From Catellatospora coxensis (lineage in GTDB: Bacteria; Actinomycetota; Actinomycetes; Mycobacteriales; Micromonosporaceae): DNA of 64,000 bases. A program made the position numbers and the translations under genes. Of this stretch, positions 40,362 to 50,742 are shown piece after piece. Each line of letters starts with the position of its first letter. Position 1 is the stretch's first letter. The notes under the pieces were generated by a model. That model made no database searches. It had not been told where the DNA came from and worked only from the letters and a program-made list of their open reading frames with translations. The stretch is taken from the NCBI RefSeq assembly GCF_016862635.1, contig NZ_BONI01000018.1, positions 62,001 to 126,000 on the forward strand. Reading direction: 5' to 3'.

Positions 40362-41968
40362 TCAGGTGACGGGGATGTCGCGGTTGCGGAGGGCGGCGAG
40401 GCCGGCTGCGGTGAGGGCGGCGGCGAGCGCGGTCAGTACCAACAGCGGGGTCGCCGGGACGGCGGCGGGGCCGGGCAGGTGCGGGATGTGGGTGAACGGG
40501 GACACGTCCAGCACGAGCTGGTCCAGTTGCAGTGCCGCGCCGACCTGGCCGAGCAGGACGCACAGCGACAGCGCCACCCAGCCGACGGCGGGCGACAGCC
40601 GCGGCAGCAGCCCGTACGCGGCCACGGTCAGGCCGGTCAGCAGCCACACCGCGGGCATCTGCACCAGCGCGGCGCCGACGACCCGGGGCACCTGGCGGCC
40701 GATCTCCCCGGTGCTGGCTCCGTACACGAGTCCCGCGAACAGGCCGGTGGCCGCCATGACCACGGTCGGGCCGAGCAGCGCGAACGTCAGGTGCCCGGCC
40801 GCCCAGCGCAGCCGGGAGACCCCGGCGGTCAGCACGGGCTCGCTGCGCAGGGCCGCCTCCTCGGTGCGCATGCGCAGCGCGGCCGAGATGCCGTACGCGG
40901 CCACCGCGATCGCGCCGATGCCGAGCGAGCCGCCGACGAAGATGTCGGAGGCCACCGACTTGCCGCCGATGCGTTCCATGATCTCGGTGAGCTGGCCGTT
41001 GCCTTCGAGCAGGCTGCTCGCCGTCTTGGCGACGCCGCCGAACAGCACGCCGCCGACCACGCCGAGGCCGACCGTCCAGCCGAGCAGCGAGCCGCGGTGC
41101 AGCCGCCAGGCCAGGCCGAACGCGCTGCTCAGCGAGGCGGGGGCGGTCGCCGGGCCGAGGCGCGGCGGCAGCAGGCCCGCGCCGAGGTCGCGGCGGGCCG
41201 ACAGGCGCAGCGCGGCGTACGCCAGCACCACCGTGACGGCCGCGCAGATCGCGAACAGCCACCAGCGGTCGTCGGTGTAGGCGTGCACCTTGTACACCCA
41301 GCTCAGCGGGGTGGCCCAGGCCAGCCAGGACAGGCCGCCACCCGCGACGTCGCCGACGCCGCGCAGCAGGAAGTCGAGGCCGAGCACCGCGCCCGCAATG
41401 CCCCGGGCGGTGCCCGCGCCGGTGGTGAGCTGGGCGGCGAGCGCGCCGACGCCGGCGTACAGGATGCCCGCGAACGCCCACGCGAAGCCCATGGCGAACG
41501 CGCCCGAGGCGGGGGTCTGCTGGCTGATCATGCCGAGCGCCACCAGCACGCCGACGACCAGGCTGGCCCCGGAGACGGTGAGCACCGCGGCGGTCAGGGC
41601 CGCGTGGCGGCCGACGACGGCGGAGCCGAGCAGCTCCCGGCGGCCGGCCTCCTCCTCGACCCGGGTGTGCCGGATGACGACGAGCAGGCCGATCAGGCCC
41701 ATGATGACGATGCCGGTGGCGGACCGCCAGAAGATCAGCGCGCCGAGGCTGGGCTCCGCGGGCTTCTGGCCGTAGAACAGCAGCAGCATGGGGCTGGCGG
41801 CCAGGGAGTCGATGTAGCCCTGGCGGCCGGCGTCGGTCGGGTACAGGCTCGCCGTGCCGGAGGCCAGGCCCATCGGCAGCAGCGCCATGCACAGCATCCA
41901 GATCGGCATGAGCACCCGGTCGCGGCGCAGGATCAGCCGGACCAGGGTGCCGGTTCCGGTGAGGGAGG

Positions 41969-41972
<4 letters not shown>
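40362..41972 (-). CDS. ABC-2-type exporter permease
   Basis: A 536-aa membrane protein with about 12 predicted helices in two half-repeats; each half begins with a short amphipathic segment ([43 protein letters not shown]). The TR/TE-rich loops AAEE and [13 protein letters not shown] lie at the cytosolic side. The full-length, fused-half form is typical of actinobacterial exporters paired with a single ATPase, as here: its ATG overlaps the ATPase stop by four bases. Substrate is likely a drug or lipid. Control is probably by the GbsR/MarR-type protein upstream. Confidence 0.9.
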
Positions 41973-42862
<890 letters not shown>

Positions 42863-42881
42863 GTTTTGGACGCTACACTCA

Positions 42882-42899
42882 TTTCACAAGTTTGTGAAA
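42882..42899. promoter_or_regulatory. MarR/GbsR-type operator between regulator and ABC exporter
   Basis: TTTCACAA-GT-TTGTGAAA is a perfect 8-bp inverted repeat. It lies between the -10 of the ABC operon (TAGCGT, 42870-42875 on the minus strand) and its expected -35, and 43 bp upstream of the regulator start. Confidence 0.78.
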
Positions 42900-42941
42900 G
42901 TACGAAAGCTACAGTCTTGACGAAATCTTGACGGAGGTCAC

Positions 42942-43442
42942 GTGGCACACTCCCCGCCGCAGCGCGATGAGCAGGCGATGCGCAGCTTCGTCGAATACAT
43001 GGCCCGGACGCTGGCCGACTGGGGCTTCCCGCGCATGGCCGGCCGCGTGGTCTTCACCCTGATGGCCGCCGACGAGCCGGCGATGACCGCCGCCGAGCTG
43101 GCCGAACGCCTCGGCGTGAGCCCGGCCGGCATCTCCGGGGCGATCCGCTACCTGGTCCACCTGAACATGGTCGCCAGGGAGCCGGTGCCGGGCTCGCGCC
43201 GCGACCGCTACCGCATGGTCGACGACTCCTGGTACGAGGTGACCGTCGCCAAGATGAGCCTGCTCAAGACGATCAGCGACGCCGCGGGGCAGGCCGTGGC
43301 CGCGGCGGGCGGCGAGCACACCCCGGCCGGGGCGAAGCTCGCCGGGATGCGCGACTTCTACCAGTGGGTGCAGGACAACCTGCCGTCGCTGCTGGACCAG
43401 TGGGCCGAGCACAAGGCCAGGCAGCGCGGACCCGCCTCCTGA
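42942..43442 (+). CDS. GbsR/MarR-type transcriptional regulator
   Basis: A 166-aa winged-helix regulator: VEYMARTLADWGFPRMAGRVVFTLM, then MTAAELAERLGVSPAGISGAIRYLVHLNMVAREPVPGSRRDRY (HTH plus wing), ending in an amphipathic dimerisation helix. GGAGGT gives the GTG start at 42942. It is divergent from the ABC exporter operon and the palindrome 42882-42899 between them is its probable site, making it a local repressor of drug or lipid efflux. Confidence 0.9.
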   Translation: MAHSPPQRDEQAMRSFVEYMARTLADWGFPRMAGRVVFTLMAADEPAMTAAELAERLGVSPAGISGAIRYLVHLNMVAREPVPGSRRDRYRMVDDSWYEVTVAKMSLLKTISDAAGQAVAAAGGEHTPAGAKLAGMRDFYQWVQDNLPSLLDQWAEHKARQRGPAS

Positions 43443-43494
43443 CCCGGCTCCGCGACCTGACAGGGTGGCGGTGACGGAGCGAGGAAGGGGTGCC

Positions 43495-44100
43495 ATGGCA
43501 CGGCAGACGCGGTGGGCGACCGACACCGAGCGCGGGCACGCCCAGCGGATGGCCGACCGGTTCCGGCAGCTGGCGGCCGAGGGCCACGATCTCGCGGGCG
43601 AGGCGCGCACGCTCGACGCGATCATCGCGCCCGGCTCGACCGTGCTCGACGCGGGCTGCGGCAGTGGCCGGGTCGGCGCGGCGCTGGCCGTACGCGGGCA
43701 CACGGTGCTCGGCGTGGACGCCGACGAGACCCTGATCGCGGCGGCGCGCGAGGACTTCCCCGAGATCGAGTGGCTGGTGGGCGACCTCACCGAACTCGAC
43801 CTGACGGCGGGTGGGCAGCGGCGGCTGTTCGACGCCGCGATCCTGGCCGGCAACGTCATGCTCTACCTCGCGCCGGACACCGAGGCCGAGGTGCTGCGCC
43901 GGGTCGGCGCGCACGTGCGGCCCGACGGGCCGGTGGTGGTCGGCTTCGGCACCGGGCGCGGATACGCCGTGGCCGGCTTCGACGCCCACGCGGCACAGGC
44001 CGGGTTGCTGGTCGAGCAGCGTTTCGCCACCTGGGACCTGCGGCCGTGGCACGCCGGCGCCGACTTCGCGGTCACCGTGCTGCGACGGCCGGCGGCCTGA
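43495..44100 (+). CDS. Class I SAM-dependent methyltransferase
   Basis: A 201-aa methyltransferase with the Rossmann landmarks VLDAGCGSGRVGAALAVRGHTVLGVDAD (motifs I and II), LVGDLTELD and FDAAILAGNVMLYL (motif IV region). The short C-terminal part is typical of small-molecule or ubiquinone-like methyltransferases without a defined substrate. GGAAGGGG precedes the ATG at 43495. It follows the GbsR/MarR-type gene by 52 bp and may be in its operon. Confidence 0.88.
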   Translation: MARQTRWATDTERGHAQRMADRFRQLAAEGHDLAGEARTLDAIIAPGSTVLDAGCGSGRVGAALAVRGHTVLGVDADETLIAAAREDFPEIEWLVGDLTELDLTAGGQRRLFDAAILAGNVMLYLAPDTEAEVLRRVGAHVRPDGPVVVGFGTGRGYAVAGFDAHAAQAGLLVEQRFATWDLRPWHAGADFAVTVLRRPAA

Positions 44101-44101
44101 C

Positions 44102-44149
44102 CCGGCGAGCGCGCTCAGCGGCATGACAACAGGTGAAGGTGCTCGCCGG
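44102..44149. terminator. Possible hairpin between methyltransferase and kdpD
   Basis: CCGGCGAGC (44102-44110) and GCTCGCCGG (44141-44149) can pair over 9 bp around a 30-nt loop, located between the convergent ends of the methyltransferase and kdpD genes. Confidence 0.35.
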
Positions 44150-44184
44150 CCGCGCGGCGAGGGCGGCTCACCGATGCCGCCCGG

Positions 44185-46860
44185 TCATTGGTCCCGGCGC
44201 GTCGATTCCGCCACGTCACCGGCGCGCTCGCCGTCGGCCGGGCGGTGCGGGCCCTCGGCGGGGCGGTGCAGGCCCTCGGCGAAGGCGCGGTCCGCGGCGG
44301 CCGCCTCGGTCGCGGTCAGGCCCGCCGAGGTCGGCACGGCGGGCAGGTTGAGCACCATGGTCAGGCCGCCGCCGGGGGTCGTCTCGGGCAGCAGCGTGCC
44401 GCCCATCGCCTCGACCAGGCCCCGGGACAGGGCCAGGCCCAGGCCGACACCCGTGTCGTTGCTGCGGTCGCCGAGCCGCTGGAACGGCAGGAACACCCGG
44501 TCGCGCTGCTCCTCGGGGATGCCCGGCCCGTGGTCGACCACGCGCAGCTCGACCAGCTCGCCGTGCTCGCTCGCGGTGACCAGCGGCGGGCGGTCCGGCG
44601 GGCTGAAGCGCAGCGCGTTGCTGACGACGTTCACCAGCACCCGCTGCAGCAGGCCCGGATCGGCGCGTACGGCCGACAGGTCGTCCGGGATGCGCACCCG
44701 CACCTCCCGGCCCGGCGCACCCAGCTCGTCCAGCGCCGTGGGCACCGCCTCGTCGAGCCAGACGTCCACGGCGGCCACGCCCAGCGCCCCCGCCTGCAGC
44801 CGGCTCATGTCCAGCAGGTTCGCGACCAGCCGGGACAGCCGGTCCAGCGACTCGGCCGCGGTGGCCAGCAGCTCGCGCCGGTCCTCGTCGCTGAACGCCA
44901 CGTCGTCGCTGCGCAGGCCCTCCACCGCGGCGACGGCCGAGGCCAGCGGTGTACGCAGGTCGTGGCTGACCGCGGCGAGCAGCGCCGTGCGCATCCGGTC
45001 GGCCTCGGCCAGCGGCTTGGCCCTGGCGGCCTCGGCGGCCAGCCGCTCCTGGCGCAGCGCGATCGCGGCCTGGGCGGCGAACGCCTCGATGATCCGCCGG
45101 TCCGCGGCCGGGGGCACCGGGCCGCGCAGCACCACGGTGACCTGGTCGTCGACGGCCACCGCGGTGTCACCCTCCCCCGGCGTGACGCAGGGCTGCCCGC
45201 CGACCGTGGCGGCCACCCGCCAGGCGGTGGGGTCGCCCTGGCAGTCGGGCGCGGGCGGCACGTCGTCGCGCCGCTCCAGCACGGTGACCGCGTCGAGCTG
45301 GAAGGTCTCGCGCAGGTTCTCCAGCAGCGCCTGCAGCGGGCTGGCCCCGCGCAGCACGCTGCCGGCGACGGTGGCCAGCGTGCCGGCGTCGGCCGAGGCG
45401 CGGGCGGCTTCGCGGGTACGCCGGGCCGCCAGGTCCACGACCGCGCTGACCGCGGCCCCGACCAGGATGAACACGGCCAGCGCGAGCACGTTCTCCCGGT
45501 TGGCGACGGTGAAGGTGCGCAGCGGCGGGGTGAAGAAGTAGTTCAGCAGCAGCGAACCGGCGACGGCGGCCAGCAGCGCGGGCCACAGGCCGCCGACCAG
45601 CGCGACCACGACCACCATGGCCAGGAACAGCAGGATGTCGCTGGCCAGCGACAGGCCCTCGCCCAGCGTGTGCAGCAGCAGGGTCAGCAGCGGCAGGCCG
45701 AGCACGGCCAGTGCGAACCCGGTCAGCCGGCGGGCCGGGGACAGCGCGGAGATGCCGCCCAGGGCGGGTCGCCTGCCCCGGCCGATCCGCTCGTGGGGCA
45801 CGAGGTGCACGTCTATCGCCCCGGACAGGGCCGTGGTGGTGACGCCGACCCCGGGCGAGAGCAGCTGCGCCAGCCGGCCGCGGCGGCTCGCGCCGAGCAC
45901 CAGCTGGGTGGCGTTGACGCCGCGGGCGAAGTCGAGCAGCGCCCGCGGCACGTCGGCGCCCGCGACGTGGTGGTAGGTGCCGCCGAGGCTCTCCACCAGC
46001 ACCCGCTGCTTGGCCAGCAGCGCGGGGTCGGCCCCGGCGAGACCGTCGGAGCGGGCCACGTGCAGGGCCAGCAGGTCGGCGCCCTTGCTCCGGCCCGCGA
46101 TCCGGGCCGCGCGGCGGATCAGGGTCTCGCCCTCGGGGCCGCCGGTGACCGCGACGACGACCCGCTCCCGGGTCTCCCACTGCTTGGCGATGCCGTGGTC
46201 GGCGCGATACCGGTCGAGCTGCTCGTCGACCTTGTCGGCCAGCCACAGCAGCGCCAGCTCGCGCAGCGCGGTGAGGTTGCCGACCCGGAAGTAGTTGCCG
46301 AGCGCGGCGTCGATCTTGTCGGGCTGGTACACGTTGCCGTGCGCCATCCGGCGGCGCAGCGCCTCGGGCGTCATGTCGATCAGCTCGACCTGGTCGGCCT
46401 GGCGCACCACCTGGTCGGGGACGGTCTCGCGCTGGACGATGCCGGTGATCTGCTCGACGACGTCGTTGAGGGACTCCAGGTGCTGGATGTTGACCGTCGA
46501 CAGCACGGTGATGCCCGCGTCGAGCAGCTCCTGGATGTCCTGCCAGCGCTTGGCGTTGCGGCTGCCGGGCACGTTGGTGTGGGCGAGCTCGTCGACGACG
46601 GCGACCTGCGGCGCGCGGGCCAGCACCGCGTCGACGTCCATCTCGGTGAACGCCGCGCCCCGGTAGTCCATCGCGCGGCGGGGCACGACCTCCAGCCCGT
46701 CGAGCATCTCGGCGGTGTGCTGCCGGCCGTGGGTCTCGACGAAGCCGATCACGATGTCGGTGCCCCGGCCGCGGCGGCGCTGGGCCTCCTCCAGTACGGC
46801 GTAGGTCTTGCCCACGCCCGGCGCGGCGCCCAGGTAGATGCGCAGCTGTCCGCGCGCCAT
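44185..46860 (-). CDS. kdpD: Osmosensitive K+ channel histidine kinase KdpD
   Basis: An 891-aa sensor kinase for potassium limitation. The N-terminal KdpD domain holds a Walker A (YLGAAPGVGKTYAVLEEAQ) and VVDELAHTNVPGS; a USP-like domain follows (VVVAVTGGPEGETLIRRAARI), then four close membrane helices (LASDILLFLAMVVVVALVGGL and neighbours), a GAF-like linker, the H-box AVSHDLRTPLASA, N-box VNVVSNALRFS and G-box VGLGLALSRG. ATG 46860 is preferred, using GGAGG inside the kdpE stop region; ATG 46878 has no SD and would overlap kdpE. It is the last gene of the kdp cluster. Confidence 0.95.
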   Translation of the reverse strand: MARGQLRIYLGAAPGVGKTYAVLEEAQRRRGRGTDIVIGFVETHGRQHTAEMLDGLEVVPRRAMDYRGAAFTEMDVDAVLARAPQVAVVDELAHTNVPGSRNAKRWQDIQELLDAGITVLSTVNIQHLESLNDVVEQITGIVQRETVPDQVVRQADQVELIDMTPEALRRRMAHGNVYQPDKIDAALGNYFRVGNLTALRELALLWLADKVDEQLDRYRADHGIAKQWETRERVVVAVTGGPEGETLIRRAARIAGRSKGADLLALHVARSDGLAGADPALLAKQRVLVESLGGTYHHVAGADVPRALLDFARGVNATQLVLGASRRGRLAQLLSPGVGVTTTALSGAIDVHLVPHERIGRGRRPALGGISALSPARRLTGFALAVLGLPLLTLLLHTLGEGLSLASDILLFLAMVVVVALVGGLWPALLAAVAGSLLLNYFFTPPLRTFTVANRENVLALAVFILVGAAVSAVVDLAARRTREAARASADAGTLATVAGSVLRGASPLQALLENLRETFQLDAVTVLERRDDVPPAPDCQGDPTAWRVAATVGGQPCVTPGEGDTAVAVDDQVTVVLRGPVPPAADRRIIEAFAAQAAIALRQERLAAEAARAKPLAEADRMRTALLAAVSHDLRTPLASAVAAVEGLRSDDVAFSDEDRRELLATAAESLDRLSRLVANLLDMSRLQAGALGVAAVDVWLDEAVPTALDELGAPGREVRVRIPDDLSAVRADPGLLQRVLVNVVSNALRFSPPDRPPLVTASEHGELVELRVVDHGPGIPEEQRDRVFLPFQRLGDRSNDTGVGLGLALSRGLVEAMGGTLLPETTPGGGLTMVLNLPAVPTSAGLTATEAAAADRAFAEGLHRPAEGPHRPADGERAGDVAESTRRDQ

Positions 46861-46867
46861 GACCGGG

Positions 46868-47575
46868 TCAGCCTCCATGGGCGGGGGCGTCGTGGGGGAC
46901 GAAGCGGTAGCCCATGCCCGGCTCGGTGAGCAATTGGCGCGGGTGGGCCGCGTCGTCCTCCAGCTTGCGCCGCAGCTGGGCCATGTACTGGCGCAGGTAG
47001 TTGGTCTCCGTGGCGTACTGCGGCCCCCAGATCTCCTGCAGCAGCTGCCGCTGGCTGACCAGCTTGCCGGGGTTGCGCACCAGGGCGCTGAGCAGGTGCC
47101 ACTCGGTGGGGGTCAGCCGCACGTCGCCGCCGCCGCTGACCGGGCGCACCTGGTGGTTGCCCACGTCCACGGTGTACCGGCCGACGCGTACCGTGCTCTG
47201 CGCCTCCGGCGCGGCGGTGTGCCGGCGGGTCACCGCCCGGATCCGGGCGAGCAGCTCCTCGACCCCGAACGGCTTGGTGACGTAGTCGTCGGCCCCGGCG
47301 TCGAGCGCGTCCACCTTGTCCTCGCTGCCGGTGCGCCCCGACAGCACGATGATCGGCGCGGCCGACCAGCCGCGCAGACCGCGGATCACGTCGACACCGT
47401 CCATGTCGGGCAGGCCCAGGTCCAGCACGACCACGTCGGGGTGTGCCGCCCCCGCCACCCGCAGCGCCCCCGCGCCGTCCGCGGCGAGTTCGATGTCGTA
47501 CCCGCGGGCCTTCAGGTTGATCCGCAGCGCCCGCAGGATCTGCGGCTCGTCGTCCACGATCAAGATCTTCGTCAT
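46868..47575 (-). CDS. kdpE: KDP operon response regulator KdpE
   Basis: A 235-aa OmpR-family regulator: receiver acidic pair in LIVDDEPQI, phospho-Asp in VVLDLGLPDMDG, Lys in TKPFG, and the winged helix RLTPTEWHLLSALVRNPGKLVSQRQLLQEIWG. It sits directly before kdpD. Unlike the usual E. coli order it lies downstream of kdpC behind a strong hairpin, so kdpED may need its own promoter or read-through. Its targets likely include the 11-bp TTGAC repeats at the kdp promoter. Confidence 0.95.
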   Translation of the reverse strand: MTKILIVDDEPQILRALRINLKARGYDIELAADGAGALRVAGAAHPDVVVLDLGLPDMDGVDVIRGLRGWSAAPIIVLSGRTGSEDKVDALDAGADDYVTKPFGVEELLARIRAVTRRHTAAPEAQSTVRVGRYTVDVGNHQVRPVSGGGDVRLTPTEWHLLSALVRNPGKLVSQRQLLQEIWGPQYATETNYLRQYMAQLRRKLEDDAAHPRQLLTEPGMGYRFVPHDAPAHGG

Positions 47576-47618
47576 TCTTCCCTCACCCTACCGCCCAAGC
47601 CCTCCCCCTCCCGAAGGA

Positions 47619-47668
47619 AAGGAAGGGCACCTTCTACACGGACGTCCGTTAACAAGGTGCCCTTCCTT
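47619..47668. terminator. Hairpin of the AAGGGCACCTT family between kdpC and kdpE
   Basis: Arms 47619-47633 (AAGGAAGGGCACCTT) and 47654-47668 are exact complements. The 20-nt loop contains a second palindrome, ACGGACGTCCGT (47638-47649). Its position just after the kdpC stop suggests termination of kdpFABC before kdpED. Confidence 0.8.
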
Positions 47669-47670
47669 CG

Positions 47671-48552
47671 TTACAGGCGGTCGAGGGCCAGGTTCAGCTC
47701 GAGGACGTTGACGGCGGGGTCGCCCATGAAGCCCAGGGCGCGGCCGTCGGTGTGCTCGCCGATCAGGGCGTCGACCTTGCCGACGGGCAGGCCGCGGGCG
47801 GAGGCGACGCGTTTCGCCTGGAGCTGGGCGTACTCGACGCTGATGTGCGGGTCGAGGCTGCTGCCGCTGGCGGTGACCGCGTCGGCCGGGACCGGCGACG
47901 TCTCGGGCGCATCGCCCCGCACGGGGACGAGCACGCCCTTGCTGTAGTCCTCGCCGAACCGGCCGCATTCCACGGCCACGCCCTCGTAGACGGGCAGGAA
48001 CGGAGTGGCGGGGCAGGCCTGGTTGACGCTGACCGCGCGGGTGACCTTGCCGGACAGGCCGCCGGTGTAGAAGACGCGCAGGACCGCGCCGACGCCGTCG
48101 GACGTGCAGTACGGCCGGGCGCCGCTGACGCCCTCCAGGTCGCCGACGGCCTTGCTGCGGGCGCAGACCTGGGTGAGCAGGGCCTGCTTGCTGCCGTCGC
48201 CGTCTTCGGAGTTCGGGTCGAGGGCCGGGTCGCCGAGGGTGTCCTCGATGCTCTCCGGGCCGAGGTTGGACGCGGCGGTGGCGTCGGGGTCGTACCCGGA
48301 CGCCGAGGGGCGGCTCTGGAAGTACTTCGGCACCGGGTTGCCGTCGGCGTCGGTGAACGACTGGCCGATCAGCGAGCTGCCGACGGGCTTGCCGTTCACC
48401 TGGACGACCGAGCCGTCCGCCTTGTCCTTCAGGCCCGGGAGCTGGGCGAGGCCGGTGATGACGAGCGGGTAGGCCAGGCCGAGCAGCACCGTGAAGAAGA
48501 CCAGCGCGCGTACGGCGGCCAGGTGCTGGGAGATCCAACTGGGAGTGCGCAT
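47671..48552 (-). CDS. kdpC: K+-transporting ATPase subunit C, KdpC
   Basis: A 293-aa single-pass protein (helix LAAVRALVFFTVLLGLAYPLVITGLAQ) with a periplasmic-side domain containing GSSLIGQSFTD, YFQSRPSASGYDPDATAASNLGP and the closing SSLDPHISVEYAQLQAKRVA...VNVLELNLALDRL. It stabilises the KdpFABC complex and assists ATP binding in relatives. Longer than the E. coli protein (about 190 aa), with an extra Cys-containing insert (LLTQVCARSK, ARPYCTSDG, NQACPATPF, VECGRFG). ATG overlaps the kdpB stop by four bases. Confidence 0.95.
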   Translation of the reverse strand: MRTPSWISQHLAAVRALVFFTVLLGLAYPLVITGLAQLPGLKDKADGSVVQVNGKPVGSSLIGQSFTDADGNPVPKYFQSRPSASGYDPDATAASNLGPESIEDTLGDPALDPNSEDGDGSKQALLTQVCARSKAVGDLEGVSGARPYCTSDGVGAVLRVFYTGGLSGKVTRAVSVNQACPATPFLPVYEGVAVECGRFGEDYSKGVLVPVRGDAPETSPVPADAVTASGSSLDPHISVEYAQLQAKRVASARGLPVGKVDALIGEHTDGRALGFMGDPAVNVLELNLALDRL

Positions 48553-50711
48553 CACGAGATCCCTGGAATGAGCGAGATGACCATGTCGATGATCTTGATA
48601 CCGATGAAGGGTGCGACGATGCCGCCGAGACCGTAGATCCACAGGTTGCGGGTCAGCAGCTTGCTCGCGCTGGACGGCGTGTAGCGCACGCCGCGCAGCG
48701 ACAGCGGGATCAGCGCGATGATGATCAGCGCGTTGAAGACGACCGCGGACAGGATCGCGGACTCCGGGCTGGACAGCCGCATGATGTTGAGCGTGTCCAG
48801 GCTCGGGTACACCACCGCGAACATCGCCGGGATGATCGCGAAGTACTTCGCGATGTCGTTGGCGATCGAGAACGTGGTCAGCGCGCCCCGGGTGATCAGC
48901 AACTGCTTGCCGATCTCGACGATCTCGATCAGCTTGGTCGGGTCGCTGTCGAGGTCGACCATGTTGCCGGCCTCCTTGGCGGCCGACGTGCCGGTGTTCA
49001 TGGCCACGCCCACGTCGGCCTGGGCCAGGGCCGGGGCGTCGTTGGTGCCGTCGCCGGTCATCGCGACCAGGCGGCCGCCCTCCTGCTCCTTGCGGATCAG
49101 GGCGAGCTTGTCCTCCGGCGTCGCCTCGGCCAGGAAGTCGTCCACCCCGGCCTCGTCGGCGATCGCCTTGGCGGTCAGCGGGTTGTCACCCGTGATCATG
49201 ATGGTGCGGATGCCCATCCGGCGCATCTCGTCGAAGCGCTCGCGCATCCCGGACTTCACGACGTCCTTGAGGTGGATCACGCCGAGCGCCCGGGCCGGCT
49301 GCCCGGCGGCCAGCTCGGCCACCACCAGCGGCGTGCCGCCCTGACCGGAGATCGCGTCCACCGCGGGGCCGACGTCGTCGGACGGGTGACCGCCGTTGTC
49401 GCGCACCCACTTCATGACCGCCGAGGCCGCGCCCTTGCGGATCTGCCGGACCTCGCCGTTCTCGGCGAGGTCGACCCCGGACATGCGGGTCTGGGCGGTG
49501 AACGGGATGAAGGTGGCGTGCGGCATGAGGCCCTCCTCGCGGGCGCGCAGGCCGTACTGCTCCTTGGCCAGCACCACGATCGAGCGGCCCTCGGGCGTCT
49601 CGTCGGCGAAGCTGGCCAGCTGCGCCGCGTCGGCCAGCTGCGCCGGCGTCACCCCGGCGGCCGGCAGGAACTCCCACGCCTGGCGGTTGCCCAGGGTGAT
49701 CGTGCCGGTCTTGTCCAGCAGCAGGGTGTTGACGTCACCGGCCGCCTCGACGGCGCGGCCGCTCATCGCCAGGACGTTGCGCTGCACCAGGCGATCCATG
49801 CCGGCGATGCCGATCGCCGACAGCAGCGCCCCGATCGTCGTCGGGATCAGGCACACCAGCAGCGAGACCAGCACGATGCCGCTGATGCCGGCCGGGCCGA
49901 ACGAGGCCGTGTCCGGGGCGGCGCCCTGCCAGGCCTTGGCGTAGATCGCCATCGGCTGCAGCGTGACCACCGCCAGCAGGAAGATGATCGTCAGCGCGGC
50001 CAGCAGGATGTTGAGCGCGATCTCGTTCGGGGTCTTCTGCCGGTTCGCGCCCTCGACCAGGCCGATCATCCGGTCGATGAAGCTCTCCCCCGGCTTCTGC
50101 GTGATGCGCACGACGATCCGGTCGGACAGCACCTTCGTGCCGCCGGTCACCGCGCTGCGGTCCCCGCCGGACTCGCGGATGACCGGGGCCGACTCGCCGG
50201 TGATCGCCGACTCGTCGACGCTGGCGATGCCCTCGACGACGTCGCCGTCACCGGGGATGACCTGACCGGCCTCGACGACCACGACGTCGCCCTGGGCCAG
50301 CGCGGACGCCGCGACGGACTCCTCGCGGTACTGCGTCGCCGCGGCTCCCTCGGACCAGCCGATCAGGCGGCGGGCCATGGTGTCCTTCTTGGCGTTGCGC
50401 AGCGTCGCGGCCTGGGCCTTGCCGCGGCCCTCGGCCACCGCCTCGGCCAGGTTGGCGAACAGCACCGTCAGCCACAGCCAGACCGTGATCGCCCAGGAGA
50501 ACCAGGACGGCTGGGTGATCGCCAGCAGCGTGGTGAACACCGCGCCGACCTCGACGATCAGCATGACCGGGTTGCGCCACAGCGTCGCCGGGTTCAGCTT
50601 GCGCAGCGCGTCGGGCAGCGACTTCCACAGCTGCTTCGGGTCGAGCAGCCCGCCGCCGACCTTGCGCGCCTCGCGGCGCGGGTTCGGGGTTGCCACCGAT
50701 GTGACAGTCAT
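48552..50711 (-). CDS. kdpB: K+-transporting P-type ATPase subunit B, KdpB
   Basis: A 719-aa P-type ATPase that drives high-affinity K+ uptake. Landmarks are TGES in the actuator domain, the phosphorylation motif [12 protein letters not shown], and [16 protein letters not shown] at the hinge, with about seven membrane helices. The N terminus ([14 protein letters not shown]) is slightly longer than in E. coli. It lies 31 bp after kdpA and overlaps kdpC by four bases. Confidence 0.96.
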   Translation of the reverse strand: MTVTSVATPNPRREARKVGGGLLDPKQLWKSLPDALRKLNPATLWRNPVMLIVEVGAVFTTLLAITQPSWFSWAITVWLWLTVLFANLAEAVAEGRGKAQAATLRNAKKDTMARRLIGWSEGAAATQYREESVAASALAQGDVVVVEAGQVIPGDGDVVEGIASVDESAITGESAPVIRESGGDRSAVTGGTKVLSDRIVVRITQKPGESFIDRMIGLVEGANRQKTPNEIALNILLAALTIIFLLAVVTLQPMAIYAKAWQGAAPDTASFGPAGISGIVLVSLLVCLIPTTIGALLSAIGIAGMDRLVQRNVLAMSGRAVEAAGDVNTLLLDKTGTITLGNRQAWEFLPAAGVTPAQLADAAQLASFADETPEGRSIVVLAKEQYGLRAREEGLMPHATFIPFTAQTRMSGVDLAENGEVRQIRKGAASAVMKWVRDNGGHPSDDVGPAVDAISGQGGTPLVVAELAAGQPARALGVIHLKDVVKSGMRERFDEMRRMGIRTIMITGDNPLTAKAIADEAGVDDFLAEATPEDKLALIRKEQEGGRLVAMTGDGTNDAPALAQADVGVAMNTGTSAAKEAGNMVDLDSDPTKLIEIVEIGKQLLITRGALTTFSIANDIAKYFAIIPAMFAVVYPSLDTLNIMRLSSPESAILSAVVFNALIIIALIPLSLRGVRYTPSSASKLLTRNLWIYGLGGIVAPFIGIKIIDMVISLIPGIS

Positions 50712-50742
50712 CTCTGTTCCTTGTCTGTTTCTGCGGCCGGGC

